Shown: positions 1 to 9,696, counted from the stretch's first letter. The stretch is 64,000 nucleotides of DNA from Bacteroidota bacterium (GCA_023251875.1 JAHEXY010000004.1:229294-293293); one strand, 5' to 3'. Numbers and translations are program-made. The notes: a model not told the origin generated them from the sequence alone.

Positions 1-2
1 TT

Positions 3-2156
3 ACGGTAAAACCACAAACAGCAGCTGTGTATGTAAACCGTCCTAATGGAGGAGAAACAATCAAAGGCGGCAGTTCCTATATGATAGAATGGGCCACCAA
101 ATACATCAGTTCTTACTATGTTAATATTTATTACTCTAGTGATAACGGTACTACTTGGAATACGGTAGCCTCTCAAGAAAGTAACGATGGTGAATACTAT
201 TGGAGTGTGCCGAGTGTTAATTCTTCAACTTGCTTAATTAAAGTTGTTGATTATGCTAGTACAAGTAACTATGATATTAGTGATGCTGTATTTACGCTTC
301 AAGGTATACAACTTATTTCACCTAATGGAACCCTTGGTCTTGATGAATGGGGTGGTTGTACATCAACTACCATTAACTGGTATAAAAATGGAGCTTCCGG
401 ATATTATAATCTATACTATTCAATTGATGGGGGAAGCAATTGGACAACTATTGCATCTAACTATTCCTCAACGGCAAGTTCTCCTACCTATGTTTGGTCA
501 ATACCTGATTTAAATTCATCAAATTGTTTGGTAAAAGTGAGTGATTATCAAAATTCACAAAATTATGATTTAAGTGATAGCGCATTTACCATTCTTGAAC
601 CCATTACAATTTCCTATCCAAGTGCATCTGGTATTACTATTAAACCAAGTTCTACAGATACAATAAAATGGAGCTTAAATGGAATTTCAGATTATGTGAA
701 TATCTATTATTCAATTGATAATGGAACAACATGGAATACTATAGTATCTAATTATACAACTACAAGTGGATCTTATCCATGGTCGGTTCCAAATGTAAGT
801 TCAACACAATGTTTAATAAAGATTACGGATTACATTAGTTCATGTAAAACAGATGTTAGTGATAATGCGTTTGCTATTTCTAATACTATTACCACTGTTT
901 CATTGGCGGGGCTTATAGCTACTGAAGGTGGAAGTCAGGTTAATACTGCAACCGTAACATTATCCGGTTCTTCATCTAGTACTTATACAACTTCAACAGA
1001 TGGCCTATATTCATTTACAGTAAATTCCGGAAGTAGTTATACCATTACTCCGGATAAATCAAATGATGTGAATACCAATAATGGAATATCAACACTGGAT
1101 ATTTTATTGATTCAAAAACATATTTTGAATATGGATACGTTGGATTCTCCATACAAAATTATTGCAGCCGATGTTAATTTTTCATCTTCAATTTCAACAC
1201 TTGATATATTGTATATCAAATCACTTATTTTGCAAAATACTACCAGTTTCCCGAATGGAAAACTATGGACCTTTGTAAACAGTGATTATACATTTAGTGA
1301 TGCCTATAATCCATTCCCTTATGATAATTATAGATCCTATACTAGTGCATCTCAAAAAAGCAATCAAAATTTTGTGGCTGTTAAATTGGGAGACGTAAAT
1401 GGAAGTTGGGATAAATCAGTTGCTAAAACTGCTTATACAGGACAAGTTACTTTTATGATGGATAACCAAACCGCAAAACCTGCGGATACAATAACGGTTG
1501 CTGTTAAAGTAAAAGACTTTACAAATATTACCGGATATCAATATACTATGGAATGGGATCCAACAGTATTAAGTTTTGTTTCTACAAGCAATGGAGCATT
1601 GAGTCCAAATTTTGGAACTAACAATATTGCAAACGGACAATTAACTTCTCTTTGGTATGATCAAAATGCAGTAGGAGTGAGTTTGCAAGATGGCTCCGTA
1701 ATTTATGAATTGAAATTTGTTGTACTTGCCAATGGTAATACGAAAGCAAATGTATCCATAAATTCATCAGTAGTTGCCAGTGAAGCGTATGATAATAATT
1801 TTAATACGTTAGCAGTAGTGCCTGTTAATGCTGAAATATCTGTAAATAATACAGTAACTTCAGTTACAACTATTGATAACAACGGATATAGTTTATCTCA
1901 AAATATTCCAAATCCGTTTAGTGCTTCAACACAAATTTATTTTTCAATTCCTAAACAGGATTATGTGGAATTGATCATTACTAATTTATTGGGACAAAAT
2001 ATCAAGAATCTTGGAGGTATATATTCTCAAGGCCAACATCAAATTATTTGGGATGGAATTGATAATAGAGGTAATGCATTGCCAACAGGCTATTACATTG
2101 TAAAAATGCAATCGGGTAATTTTATTGAATCAAAGAAAATTCAGATTGTGAGGTGA
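3..2156 (+). CDS. T9SS-exported protein with beta-sandwich repeats, dockerin-like and cohesin-like domains (5' partial)
   Basis: The frame is open to the left edge of the window, so the N-terminus and signal peptide are missing. Counting from the GTG at 27, residues about 1-290 hold three copies of a roughly 95-aa beta-sandwich module with recurring motifs such as YYSxDxGxxW, WSxPxxxS and CLxKxxDY. A dockerin-like stretch follows (about 340-430), with two Ca-loop/helix repeats containing ISTLDIL and a trailing GDVNGSW. A cohesin-like beta-sandwich covers about 455-600. The last 85 residues are a T9SS type A sorting domain (PNPF near its start, GYYIVK and KKIQIVR at the end). The protein is therefore likely secreted or surface-attached through the T9SS. 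Its catalytic role, if any, would lie upstream and cannot be seen. Confidence 0.85.
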   Translation, partial: TVKPQTAAVYVNRPNGGETIKGGSSYMIEWATKYISSYYVNIYYSSDNGTTWNTVASQESNDGEYYWSVPSVNSSTCLIKVVDYASTSNYDISDAVFTLQGIQLISPNGTLGLDEWGGCTSTTINWYKNGASGYYNLYYSIDGGSNWTTIASNYSSTASSPTYVWSIPDLNSSNCLVKVSDYQNSQNYDLSDSAFTILEPITISYPSASGITIKPSSTDTIKWSLNGISDYVNIYYSIDNGTTWNTIVSNYTTTSGSYPWSVPNVSSTQCLIKITDYISSCKTDVSDNAFAISNTITTVSLAGLIATEGGSQVNTATVTLSGSSSSTYTTSTDGLYSFTVNSGSSYTITPDKSNDVNTNNGISTLDILLIQKHILNMDTLDSPYKIIAADVNFSSSISTLDILYIKSLILQNTTSFPNGKLWTFVNSDYTFSDAYNPFPYDNYRSYTSASQKSNQNFVAVKLGDVNGSWDKSVAKTAYTGQVTFMMDNQTAKPADTITVAVKVKDFTNITGYQYTMEWDPTVLSFVSTSNGALSPNFGTNNIANGQLTSLWYDQNAVGVSLQDGSVIYELKFVVLANGNTKANVSINSSVVASEAYDNNFNTLAVVPVNAEISVNNTVTSVTTIDNNGYSLSQNIPNPFSASTQIYFSIPKQDYVELIITNLLGQNIKNLGGIYSQGQHQIIWDGIDNRGNALPTGYYIVKMQSGNFIESKKIQIVR

Positions 2157-2160
2157 TAAA

Positions 2161-2206
2161 ATGCAAGAAATAGTTTTTGAGAATATTCGAAGACTATTTC
2201 TTGCAT
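2161..2206 (+). terminator. Hairpin after the T9SS-exported protein gene
   Basis: A perfect 14-bp stem (2161-2174 with 2193-2206) and an 18-nt loop begin 4 nt after the stop codon. No strong T-run follows (CTATTTATT), so it is a terminator-like or mRNA-stabilising hairpin rather than a textbook intrinsic terminator. Confidence 0.55.
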
Positions 2207-2255
2207 CTATTTATTCCATTTTCGAACTTCTATCATTAGTATAAAACTCCAATCC

Positions 2256-2287
2256 TTGGGCATTTAAATAAAATGGGTTAAATTTGC
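2256..2287 (+). promoter_or_regulatory. Bacteroidota-type promoter of the cytochrome gene
   Basis: TTG at 2256-2258, a 20-bp spacer and TAaaTTTGC at 2279-2287 match the TTG/TAnnTTTG pattern of Bacteroidota primary-sigma promoters. The -7 box covers the upstream TTG codon at 2284, which supports the ATG at 2314 as the start. Confidence 0.6.
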
Positions 2288-2313
2288 TTTCAATTCCCAA
2301 AATAATAAATGCC

Positions 2314-3750
2314 ATGAAGAAACTTATAACTGTATCATTTATATTAGTAAGCATTTTTACTAGTATTCTTCTTTCGCCTTCATGTAAAAAAGATCAAACT
2401 AGTGATAATAATAGCAACAATAATAATACAGATACATCCAATACTATTCCTTCCGGAACCGAATACATAGAACCCAGTACACAACGTACCGGTGATGCAC
2501 AAAAAGGATATGATTTTTTAGTAAATGGCGATTACAATTGGAGTGGTATACCATTTTCAATGTTTGCAACTACAAGTACAGCCAACGAATTAAATAGAAC
2601 CGGAGACAATGCAAACATGCCCTATTCTTATACTGTAGTAACAGCCAAAAATGGAGTTAAAGTTGCCGTTCCAAATTGTTTGACTTGTCATGCAAGCTAT
2701 TTAAATGGTCAATTTATTATGGGGCTTGGCAATTCAATGACTGATAATACAACCAATACAAGTACAGCTATTTCTTTATCTGATTTTTATATTCAACTGT
2801 TATACGGTGCCAATTCTCCTGAGTGGGATGCATATGAAATGTTTAGTACTGTGAGTAAAACAGTAGCTCCAGATATAATGACGGAATGCAAAGGAGTAAA
2901 TTCTGCAGATAGATTATTTGCCATACTTGCAGCACATAGAGATCCTCAAAGTTTAGAATGGAGTGATACTCCCATTTCTGAAATACCGAATTTAGGTGTT
3001 ATACCTACTGATGTTCCGGCATGGTGGTTGTTAAAAAAGAAAAATGCCATGTTTTATACTGCTCTTGGCCAAGGAGATTTTTCTAGAATTATGATGGCTT
3101 CGGCTTTACTTACTTTAAGCGACTCTTCTGATGCGCGCTATGCTGATGATCATTTTGCTGATGTATATGCGTATTTAAATACTATTGAAGCACCTGCCTA
3201 TCCACAAACCATTGATCAAGCTCAAGCGGATAAAGGAAAAACTATTTTTGAAAATAATTGTTCTGCCTGTCATGGAAAATATGGCTCAGAAGAAAGCTAT
3301 CCTAATTTATTAGTTCAAGCAAATGTTGTAGGAACCGATTCTCTTTTGGCTTATAGCTATTCTGCATTTTCGGCCTATTTGGAATGGTTTAACAATGGTT
3401 GGTTTGGACAAGAACCTCATAGTGCGGCATTGGTAAATACAGGTGGATATGTTGCTCCTCCTCTTGATGGAATATGGGCAACGGCTCCATATTTGCATAA
3501 TGGTTCAGTTCCAACATTAGAAGATTTATTAAACAGTACTGAGCGTCCGGTTTATTGGCAAAGATCGTTTACAGATACGGATTATGACTTTACTAAAATG
3601 GGTTGGAATTATTCTGTAGAAACATCTGCTAGCAGTACTTCCGTATATAACACTACTTTATCAGGTTATGGAAATGGTGGTCATACTTTTGGGGATAAAT
3701 TAAGTACTGATGAAAGAACTGCTCTTATTGAATATTTAAAAACCCTCTGA
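2314..3750 (+). CDS. Di-heme c-type cytochrome lipoprotein, RoxA/cytochrome c peroxidase-like
   Basis: This 478-aa protein starts at the ATG at 2314, just after a promoter. The N-terminus is a lipoprotein signal with lipobox LSPSC, followed by a Ser/Asn/Thr-rich linker. Two CxxCH haem sites are visible: CLTCH at residues 122-126 and CSACH at 316-320. The C-terminal stretch WATAPYLHNGSVPTL is typical of the large di-heme cytochromes related to cytochrome c peroxidase MauG and rubber oxygenase RoxA. It is likely attached to a membrane on the periplasmic or outer face and involved in electron transfer or oxidative chemistry. The substrate cannot be inferred. Its 3' end overlaps the convergent cyclase gene by 15 bp. 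Confidence 0.8.
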   Translation: MKKLITVSFILVSIFTSILLSPSCKKDQTSDNNSNNNNTDTSNTIPSGTEYIEPSTQRTGDAQKGYDFLVNGDYNWSGIPFSMFATTSTANELNRTGDNANMPYSYTVVTAKNGVKVAVPNCLTCHASYLNGQFIMGLGNSMTDNTTNTSTAISLSDFYIQLLYGANSPEWDAYEMFSTVSKTVAPDIMTECKGVNSADRLFAILAAHRDPQSLEWSDTPISEIPNLGVIPTDVPAWWLLKKKNAMFYTALGQGDFSRIMMASALLTLSDSSDARYADDHFADVYAYLNTIEAPAYPQTIDQAQADKGKTIFENNCSACHGKYGSEESYPNLLVQANVVGTDSLLAYSYSAFSAYLEWFNNGWFGQEPHSAALVNTGGYVAPPLDGIWATAPYLHNGSVPTLEDLLNSTERPVYWQRSFTDTDYDFTKMGWNYSVETSASSTSVYNTTLSGYGNGGHTFGDKLSTDERTALIEYLKTL

Positions 3751-6700
3751 TAGTTTTTTAATTCTGCTATTATATTCTTTACACGGATGTAGCTGATTGT
3801 ATAATTTTAAAGATTGGGTTCTATAAAATTCCGTTTTTTCAGAAGATAGCGAATTTGATTTCGCCATTTCCCACATGTTATACAATTGATATGCTTTCTG
3901 TTTTACATCTTCATTTTTCATTATTATACTTTCCAATTGTGGAACTAAACTATTATTCTTAGTTATTCCATATTCAGCTTGTAATAAAACTATTTGTAAA
4001 TCTTGGGATAAATCATAATGCATGGTTTTTCCTAAGGTCATTTGTTGCGACTTTAATGCCCATTTTTTAGCTTCCTCATATTTTTTTAAACATAAAAGTG
4101 AAGATGCTTTATACATATAGAGTGTCGGTAAATTTCTACCGCTTTTTATTTCCAAATAACCTTTAATTGATTTATTAAAACAACTCAAAGCTTTTGTATA
4201 TTCAAACATTGAAAAATGAGTTATACCAATATTCATTAACATTAAACTCATGCCTGTTTTATCTCCTATCTTTCTTGAAAATTCAAAACGATATTTAAAG
4301 AGTTCAAATGCTTTATCATATTCCCCTGATCTTTCATAAGCATAACCCAAATTGCCTGTATAAATAGCAGCTGAATATTCTTTTCTTATTTTCTTACATT
4401 CTTCAATGTACTTGCTATATGATTCAATTACCTTTTCGTTCTCTATACCTTGCATAACAAAAAGCGTGGCCATTTCTGCTTGCGTTCTGGCTTCTTCAAA
4501 AGTATCACCAATAGACTTTGCAATTGATTTTCTGGTTTCCAATAATGTTTTTGCTTCTTTAAATTTACCCAAATGCCATAATGCTGTATTCAAATAACTC
4601 ATTGGCCTAAAAACACTTTTTTTATCTGAAAATTGATTGCAAATTTTTATCGATTTTTCGAGATAGGGAATAGCAGGTTCAAATTCACCTTTTTGATTGT
4701 GTACATGCCCTCGTAAATACATTGCAGTAGCAAGGCCTTTATGGTATAAAATACTTTCTGAAATTTCAGTAGCTTGAATAATGTGATGCAAAGCCCAATC
4801 AAAATGCCCTAAAATAATTAATATCTCTGATAGGTTATTTAAAATATCAACTTTTAAGGTAATCTTCTTACCATCATTTTCAATGTATTTTAATAGCCGT
4901 TTAAATTGGTTAAGCGCAACTTCATTGTTATATTCCTCTTTTGCTTTTTCTGCAGCTGTTTCTAAATAATAAACTGCTTTATCGTAATTTTCAGCCTTGT
5001 CATAATGATAAGCCAATTCATATAACAAATCAGATTTATTCTCGGAATAGTTTTCTTCAATTATTTCAGCAATTAAGCCATGCAATATCTTTTTGTTAGA
5101 ATGTAAAATAGTATCATAAGCAACCTCTTGTGTAATTACGTGCCTAAATAAATAAGTATTTTTCTCAATTAGGTTCGACTGAATAAAATTTTGCGATATC
5201 AATTCCTGAATAGCAACATCCAATTCAGTAGTATCGTTTAATTTTTTTTGTAAGGTATAAAGTGTTTGATAATGAAATTGCCTCCCAATAACGGAAGCTC
5301 TTTGTAAAATATTTTTATATTTTTCATCCAACTGATCAATCCTAGAAAGAACCAACTTGTTTAATGTTCCCGGAACAGAAAAATCAAATTCATTAATCAA
5401 TTGCATTTCTTTTGATTCGTCAAGCAGTTTGCTATTATTAATCATCGATACTAGTTCTTCAAGATAAAAAGGATTACCTGCAGAACGAGCAAGAATAGAT
5501 GTTTTTACTGCTTCAGGAATATTATGTTTAGATATAATGGATTGAATTAAATGTACAGCATCTTTATTTTTTAAGGGCAATAAAGCTATTTCTTCAAACT
5601 TTTGATTGTGATTAATAATGTTTTGAATAGAATAATTTGGCCTATAGGATAAAATAAAAATAACCGATAAATTTTTATGTTGTGAGAAAGAATCAAATAA
5701 GTGTTTTAATACTGCAATTGAAGTTTCATCTGCCCAATGCAAATCTTCTACCACTAAAATAAATGGAAACCCTTTTTCGTTGGCTCTATTAATAATGGCT
5801 TCTATAAATAGCCGTATTGCAAGTTGTATTTGTACTTGTAAATCAATACCACCCACTTTAACTTGCACATCGGTGTTTCTTACACCAAGTAAAGTTCCAA
5901 TAAATACAGCATTCTCCTTTATGAGTTTTTTTAAACTGGCTTCTGAAATTGAATGCAGTAAACTTTCAGTTCCTGAATCAAATTTTAATTTTATTTGTTC
6001 TTCATTATCGGTTTCTACAATTGCGAAATATCTTTTTATTAATAAAATAAAAATTCTATAGGGATTTTGAATTGAGGCAGACGCATTTCCTATTGCCAAA
6101 TAATTATTCTTTGTATCTACATTATATTGAAGCCGGAGAAATTCTCTTATCAATCTCGATTTACCCATCCCTGCATCTCCTTTTATTCCAACCAAAACAG
6201 ATTTTATATTTTTTGCTTTATTTTCAAGTAGTTCTTTTTGTTGGTAATAAAATGAAAATAATGTGAGTATTTCTTTTTTACGCCCCGTAAATACCGAACG
6301 ACTTTCTTTCCAAGTTTTTTCTTTTACTGCCGTTACTACATATACCAGTAAAGGAGCAACTTTACCTTTAATGGGAATATGCCCGTATGTTTGAAAATAA
6401 AAATCGTTCTTTACCAAATCCATTGTTTCTGCCGGAAGCATAATGGAATTAACAGGAGCATTTGATTCCATTCTAGATGCAATATTAACAGCATCTCCAT
6501 AAACTGTAAAATCCCCTTCGCGCTCCTCTCCTACTTTTCCTGTGGTTACTAGTCCGGTATTAATTCCAATTCTTACACCCAAATCAAAAACGATATTTTT
6601 ATATTCTGTACGTTTTGAAAGATATTCATTGAATTTTTTTAACTGAACAATCATTTCAAGTGCACAATAAATAGCTCTTTGAGTATCTTCTTCACTGGCT

Positions 6701-6975
6701 TTTTTTGCACCAAATAAGGCCATTACCAAATCTCCTTGATACTTATCTACATATCCATCGTATTTTTTTATACAATGGGTAAATATTTTTAAAATATTAT
6801 CAAATATGGCTCTGATTTGTTCGGGATCTAATTGTTCACCAATTGCGGTAAATCCTTTTATATCGGCAAATAAAATAGAAACAATACGCCTCTCGCCATC
6901 CTTAAGTTCAAGCGTTTCAGGCTTTACGGCAACAACACTACCTAGAAGTTCATTCTTAAAAAAATCTGTAAACAT
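3736..6975 (-). CDS. Class III adenylate/guanylate cyclase fused to an AAA-type ATPase and TPR repeats
   Basis: This 1079-aa cytoplasmic protein has three parts. Residues about 25-215 form a class III nucleotide cyclase domain. It has both metal-binding aspartates (D38 in FADIKGFT and D82 in KYQGD) and the GDAVNIASRME segment with the catalytic Asn and Arg, so it looks active. Residues about 230-520 form an AAA/STAND-type ATPase with Walker A GDAGMGKS and Walker B FILVVEDLHWAD. The remaining C-terminal half is helical TPR-type repeats. This architecture is known from many bacterial signal-integrating cyclases, where the ATPase and TPR parts are thought to sense ligands or partners. Whether it makes cAMP or cGMP cannot be decided here. 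The stop codon lies inside the convergent cytochrome gene. Confidence 0.87.
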   Translation of the reverse strand: MFTDFFKNELLGSVVAVKPETLELKDGERRIVSILFADIKGFTAIGEQLDPEQIRAIFDNILKIFTHCIKKYDGYVDKYQGDLVMALFGAKKASEEDTQRAIYCALEMIVQLKKFNEYLSKRTEYKNIVFDLGVRIGINTGLVTTGKVGEEREGDFTVYGDAVNIASRMESNAPVNSIMLPAETMDLVKNDFYFQTYGHIPIKGKVAPLLVYVVTAVKEKTWKESRSVFTGRKKEILTLFSFYYQQKELLENKAKNIKSVLVGIKGDAGMGKSRLIREFLRLQYNVDTKNNYLAIGNASASIQNPYRIFILLIKRYFAIVETDNEEQIKLKFDSGTESLLHSISEASLKKLIKENAVFIGTLLGVRNTDVQVKVGGIDLQVQIQLAIRLFIEAIINRANEKGFPFILVVEDLHWADETSIAVLKHLFDSFSQHKNLSVIFILSYRPNYSIQNIINHNQKFEEIALLPLKNKDAVHLIQSIISKHNIPEAVKTSILARSAGNPFYLEELVSMINNSKLLDESKEMQLINEFDFSVPGTLNKLVLSRIDQLDEKYKNILQRASVIGRQFHYQTLYTLQKKLNDTTELDVAIQELISQNFIQSNLIEKNTYLFRHVITQEVAYDTILHSNKKILHGLIAEIIEENYSENKSDLLYELAYHYDKAENYDKAVYYLETAAEKAKEEYNNEVALNQFKRLLKYIENDGKKITLKVDILNNLSEILIILGHFDWALHHIIQATEISESILYHKGLATAMYLRGHVHNQKGEFEPAIPYLEKSIKICNQFSDKKSVFRPMSYLNTALWHLGKFKEAKTLLETRKSIAKSIGDTFEEARTQAEMATLFVMQGIENEKVIESYSKYIEECKKIRKEYSAAIYTGNLGYAYERSGEYDKAFELFKYRFEFSRKIGDKTGMSLMLMNIGITHFSMFEYTKALSCFNKSIKGYLEIKSGRNLPTLYMYKASSLLCLKKYEEAKKWALKSQQMTLGKTMHYDLSQDLQIVLLQAEYGITKNNSLVPQLESIIMKNEDVKQKAYQLYNMWEMAKSNSLSSEKTEFYRTQSLKLYNQLHPCKEYNSRIKKLSEGF

Positions 6976-7052
6976 ATATCATTTAATAGGAAGGCAAAAC
7001 CTAATTTGGGTAAACAAATATAGATATTTATTTAAAAACTTCTTGTACGTAA

Positions 7053-7682
7053 TTACAGCTTAATTAAAACTTCTTTTAGTTCAGCAAGCATCATGGCTGT
7101 AGCCCCCCATACAATACGGCCTTGAATAATATAGCAAGGTGCGTTAATGGTAATATTATCTTTTATTATAAACTGAGTGGTACTGACAATATCGTTCCTC
7201 ATAATTTCGATAAGCGGAACTTCAATTAACTCTTTTACTTCTTTTTCATTAATATTAAAAGACGGATATTGATTGCTTATGGCAACAAATGGATTGACCC
7301 AAAATCCGCTTACGGGAATATACAATCCACTTAATTTGCCAATAATATCAATAGTAGATGAATCAATGCCAATTTCTTCTTCTGTTTCTCTTAAAGCAGT
7401 AGCTTCAGGTGTTGGGTCTCTTTCTTCTGTTTTTCCTCCAGGAAAACTAATCTGCCCGCTATGTGCCCCTTTATAATTATGCCTTAATGTAAGTACTAAG
7501 TGAGGTTTATTTTCTTTAGGATAAAATAAAATAAGTACACAACTTTTTTTAGGATTGGGATTGTATTTTAAATATTCTTCTGTAGAAACTCTATGTTGGG
7601 GAGCCATGATATGCTGGGCTTTTTCACCCGGAAGCGTTTGCTGCAAGGCTAGTTTTATTTGATGAGAAAATTCAGTAAACAT
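7053..7682 (-). CDS. Nudix hydrolase, CoA pyrophosphatase type (NudL-like)
   Basis: This 209-aa enzyme carries the complete Nudix box (GGK...REtEEEiGI, roughly residues 80-105) for Mg-dependent pyrophosphate hydrolysis. The segment just before it (LTLRHNYKGAHSGQISFPGG) matches the extended signature of the CoA-pyrophosphatase subgroup, which cleaves coenzyme A or its derivatives to phosphopantetheine and 3',5'-ADP. It is probably cytoplasmic. It lies 10 bp downstream of cmk on the same strand, so the two may be co-transcribed. The exact substrate is inferred from family resemblance only. Confidence 0.82.
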   Translation of the reverse strand: MFTEFSHQIKLALQQTLPGEKAQHIMAPQHRVSTEEYLKYNPNPKKSCVLILFYPKENKPHLVLTLRHNYKGAHSGQISFPGGKTEERDPTPEATALRETEEEIGIDSSTIDIIGKLSGLYIPVSGFWVNPFVAISNQYPSFNINEKEVKELIEVPLIEIMRNDIVSTTQFIIKDNITINAPCYIIQGRIVWGATAMMLAELKEVLIKL

Positions 7683-7692
7683 AGAAGAATAT

Positions 7693-8418
7693 TTACTTTA
7701 ATGAAGTCTCAGAACTACATTTTTTATTTTTTCTTTCAATAACAAGTGATAAAACAAACTCCAGTTGCTCTTCTCTAGTAATGCCGGAATTATCTAAAAC
7801 TACTGCATCATTAGCTTTTATTAATGGATCTTCTTTTCTGTGCGTATCAACAAAATCTCTGTGAATTAAATTTTCTTTTACTTGTGCCATCGAAACTTTA
7901 TGGCCTTTTGCCATAAGTTCATCATATCTCCTTTGCATGCGAATATCCACATCGGCAGTCATAAATATTTTTAATTCAGCATCAGGAAAAACAACCGTTC
8001 CAATATCTCTACCATCCATTACAATTCCTTTTTCTCTTCCCATTAATTGCTGCAAAGTCACTAATTTTTTTCTTACTTCTTTTATTTCGCTTACGCGACT
8101 CACATTTTCCGATACATCTATCTTTCTTATTTCTTGTTCAACATTCTCTCCATCTAAAAAAGTTTCAGAAGTTCCTGTTTCTACGTTGTACCTAAAACGA
8201 ATGTATATTTTACCTAAATCATCAATAAGTAATGTTGAATTTACTGCTCCATCTTTTATGTAGCCATTTTTCATGGCATATAAGGTTACTGCGCGGTACA
8301 TAGCCCCCGTATCTATATAGGCATAATGCAATTGTTTTGCAATAGCTTTAGCTAGCGTACTTTTTCCGCAAGATGAATATCCATCAATAGCAATAGTAAT
8401 TTTTGTATCAGCAGCCAT
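7693..8418 (-). CDS. cmk: Cytidylate kinase
   Basis: This 241-aa protein begins with the P-loop DGYSSCGKST and continues with IDTGAMYRAVT, the recognised N-terminal signature of bacterial CMP kinase. MDGRDIGTVVFPDA and RRYDEL complete the nucleotide-binding and lid regions. The enzyme phosphorylates CMP and dCMP to the diphosphates for nucleotide synthesis. It is followed by the Nudix gene (10 bp) and preceded by porQ (35 bp) on the same strand. The cmk-porQ neighbourhood recurs in other Bacteroidota as I recall it. A TAccTTTAC box lies about 24 bp before the start, inside the end of the intergenic gap. Confidence 0.95.
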   Translation of the reverse strand: MAADTKITIAIDGYSSCGKSTLAKAIAKQLHYAYIDTGAMYRAVTLYAMKNGYIKDGAVNSTLLIDDLGKIYIRFRYNVETGTSETFLDGENVEQEIRKIDVSENVSRVSEIKEVRKKLVTLQQLMGREKGIVMDGRDIGTVVFPDAELKIFMTADVDIRMQRRYDELMAKGHKVSMAQVKENLIHRDFVDTHRKEDPLIKANDAVVLDNSGITREEQLEFVLSLVIERKNKKCSSETSLK

Positions 8419-8453
8419 TCTTTAGTATCGATAAAACTCGGGTAAAGGTAGGA

Positions 8454-9497
8454 TTATTCTTTCTTTTTAGAATGAAATTGGGATAAATTAGTGGTAATGG
8501 TAAAATTATTTGAAGTACCGCCTAGATGATAAGTTGCCATAGCATAACTCAATTGAAACATTGAAATTTTAACACCAAATCCCCAAGAAAATCCTACAAA
8601 GCCCATTTTAGCATCAATACCTAATTCGCTTCTTCTTCTAAAATTGTAGCCAAACCTTACAGAAAAATGTTTTGATGGTAAGAATTCTCCTCCAAAAATA
8701 AAATGTTCTGCTATTTTAGTGCCTAAACTTGGTTCAATTTGAGTTACTTCTTGGGTTACAATATCCGTAGTGGTTTCTGTAGGATCTGTAAACGAAATAT
8801 CTGGTTTTTCAAGATGATCTGCAATAATAGATAACCTAAAAGGCATGTGAGCCAAACGTTTTGAAATTCCCAACTGTATATTAAGAGGTAATCTTTCTCT
8901 ATTTCCTGCAACATAAGGCTTTAGTTCTACTCCTAGATTTTTAACCAAAAGTGCAGCGGTAAACCTATATTTTTCATTGCTATAAGTTCCCGATAAATCA
9001 GTAGCAATGCCATAGGCACTATAGGATTCAATATTGGAATACATATTTTTTAAATTGGCTCCTACAGAAAACCCATATTTAATGGCACGCCCCCATCCAA
9101 TATTTAAGGTATAATCTCCGGCCGTAAATTCTCCTGTTTGCAATCCGGTTTCATCTGTTAAAGCAAAGGTTCCATAATTAATGTATTGCATGCCGATATC
9201 GAATACTCCGTATTTAGGAATTGTTTTGGCATATGCCACATAACCATAATTGATATCGGTAAAATAATTCACATAGCTTAAAGCAAGTTGATTATCCATT
9301 GAACTATCAAGCAATGAAGGGTTTTTAATGGCCAAGTTAATATCTCCGTCTTTTACACAAATTAAATTGCCTCCCAGAGCAGCTTCTCGTGCAGAATTAA
9401 CCAAATCAAGTGAAGCAAAAGTTGAACTCCCACCTATTTGAGCATAGGCAGATAGAAAAAGAAAAAATGAAATTAATAGAGAATAAACCTGCTTCAT
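8454..9497 (-). CDS. porQ: Type IX secretion system protein PorQ
   Basis: This 347-aa protein has a signal peptide ending in SAYAQ, then the segment SSTFASLDLVNSAREAALGG, characteristic of the N-terminus of PorQ. The rest has the alternating hydrophobic/aromatic pattern and glycine turns of a beta-barrel outer-membrane protein (for example GYVAYAKTIPKYGVFDIG and FGYNFRRRSELGID). In Porphyromonas, PorQ acts with PorU, PorV and PorZ in the outer-membrane attachment complex of the T9SS. That fits the two T9SS cargo proteins in this window (ends at 2156 and 27753). The other T9SS genes are not here. Confidence 0.85.
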   Translation of the reverse strand: MKQVYSLLISFFLFLSAYAQIGGSSTFASLDLVNSAREAALGGNLICVKDGDINLAIKNPSLLDSSMDNQLALSYVNYFTDINYGYVAYAKTIPKYGVFDIGMQYINYGTFALTDETGLQTGEFTAGDYTLNIGWGRAIKYGFSVGANLKNMYSNIESYSAYGIATDLSGTYSNEKYRFTAALLVKNLGVELKPYVAGNRERLPLNIQLGISKRLAHMPFRLSIIADHLEKPDISFTDPTETTTDIVTQEVTQIEPSLGTKIAEHFIFGGEFLPSKHFSVRFGYNFRRRSELGIDAKMGFVGFSWGFGVKISMFQLSYAMATYHLGGTSNNFTITTNLSQFHSKKKE

Positions 9498-9557
9498 ACT
9501 CGCAATATATACAAAATGTTGGAAATGAAGAACGAGGTTTTAATGGAAATATTATAA

Positions 9558-9600
9558 ACAATTAGCTAATTAGCTGATGAGATAATTAGCTAATGAAAAA
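9558..9600. repeat. TTAGCTAA simple-repeat cluster between porQ and rlmD
   Basis: The 8-bp palindrome TTAGCTAA recurs in this cluster (AATTAGCTAATTAGCTGATG, then TAATTAGCTAATGA). Another copy lies at 9684-9694 beside the rlmD stop codon, and the same motif occurs at 40704-40722. The 9498-9696 gap between the two genes holds no recognisable gene. Confidence 0.6.
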
Positions 9601-9696
9601 AATTAATTAGAATTTTAATATTAAACAATCCATTAGTAATATTTAAAGTTCTTCTCTGCACTAATAACATCTGCTAATTAACCAATTAGCTAATCA

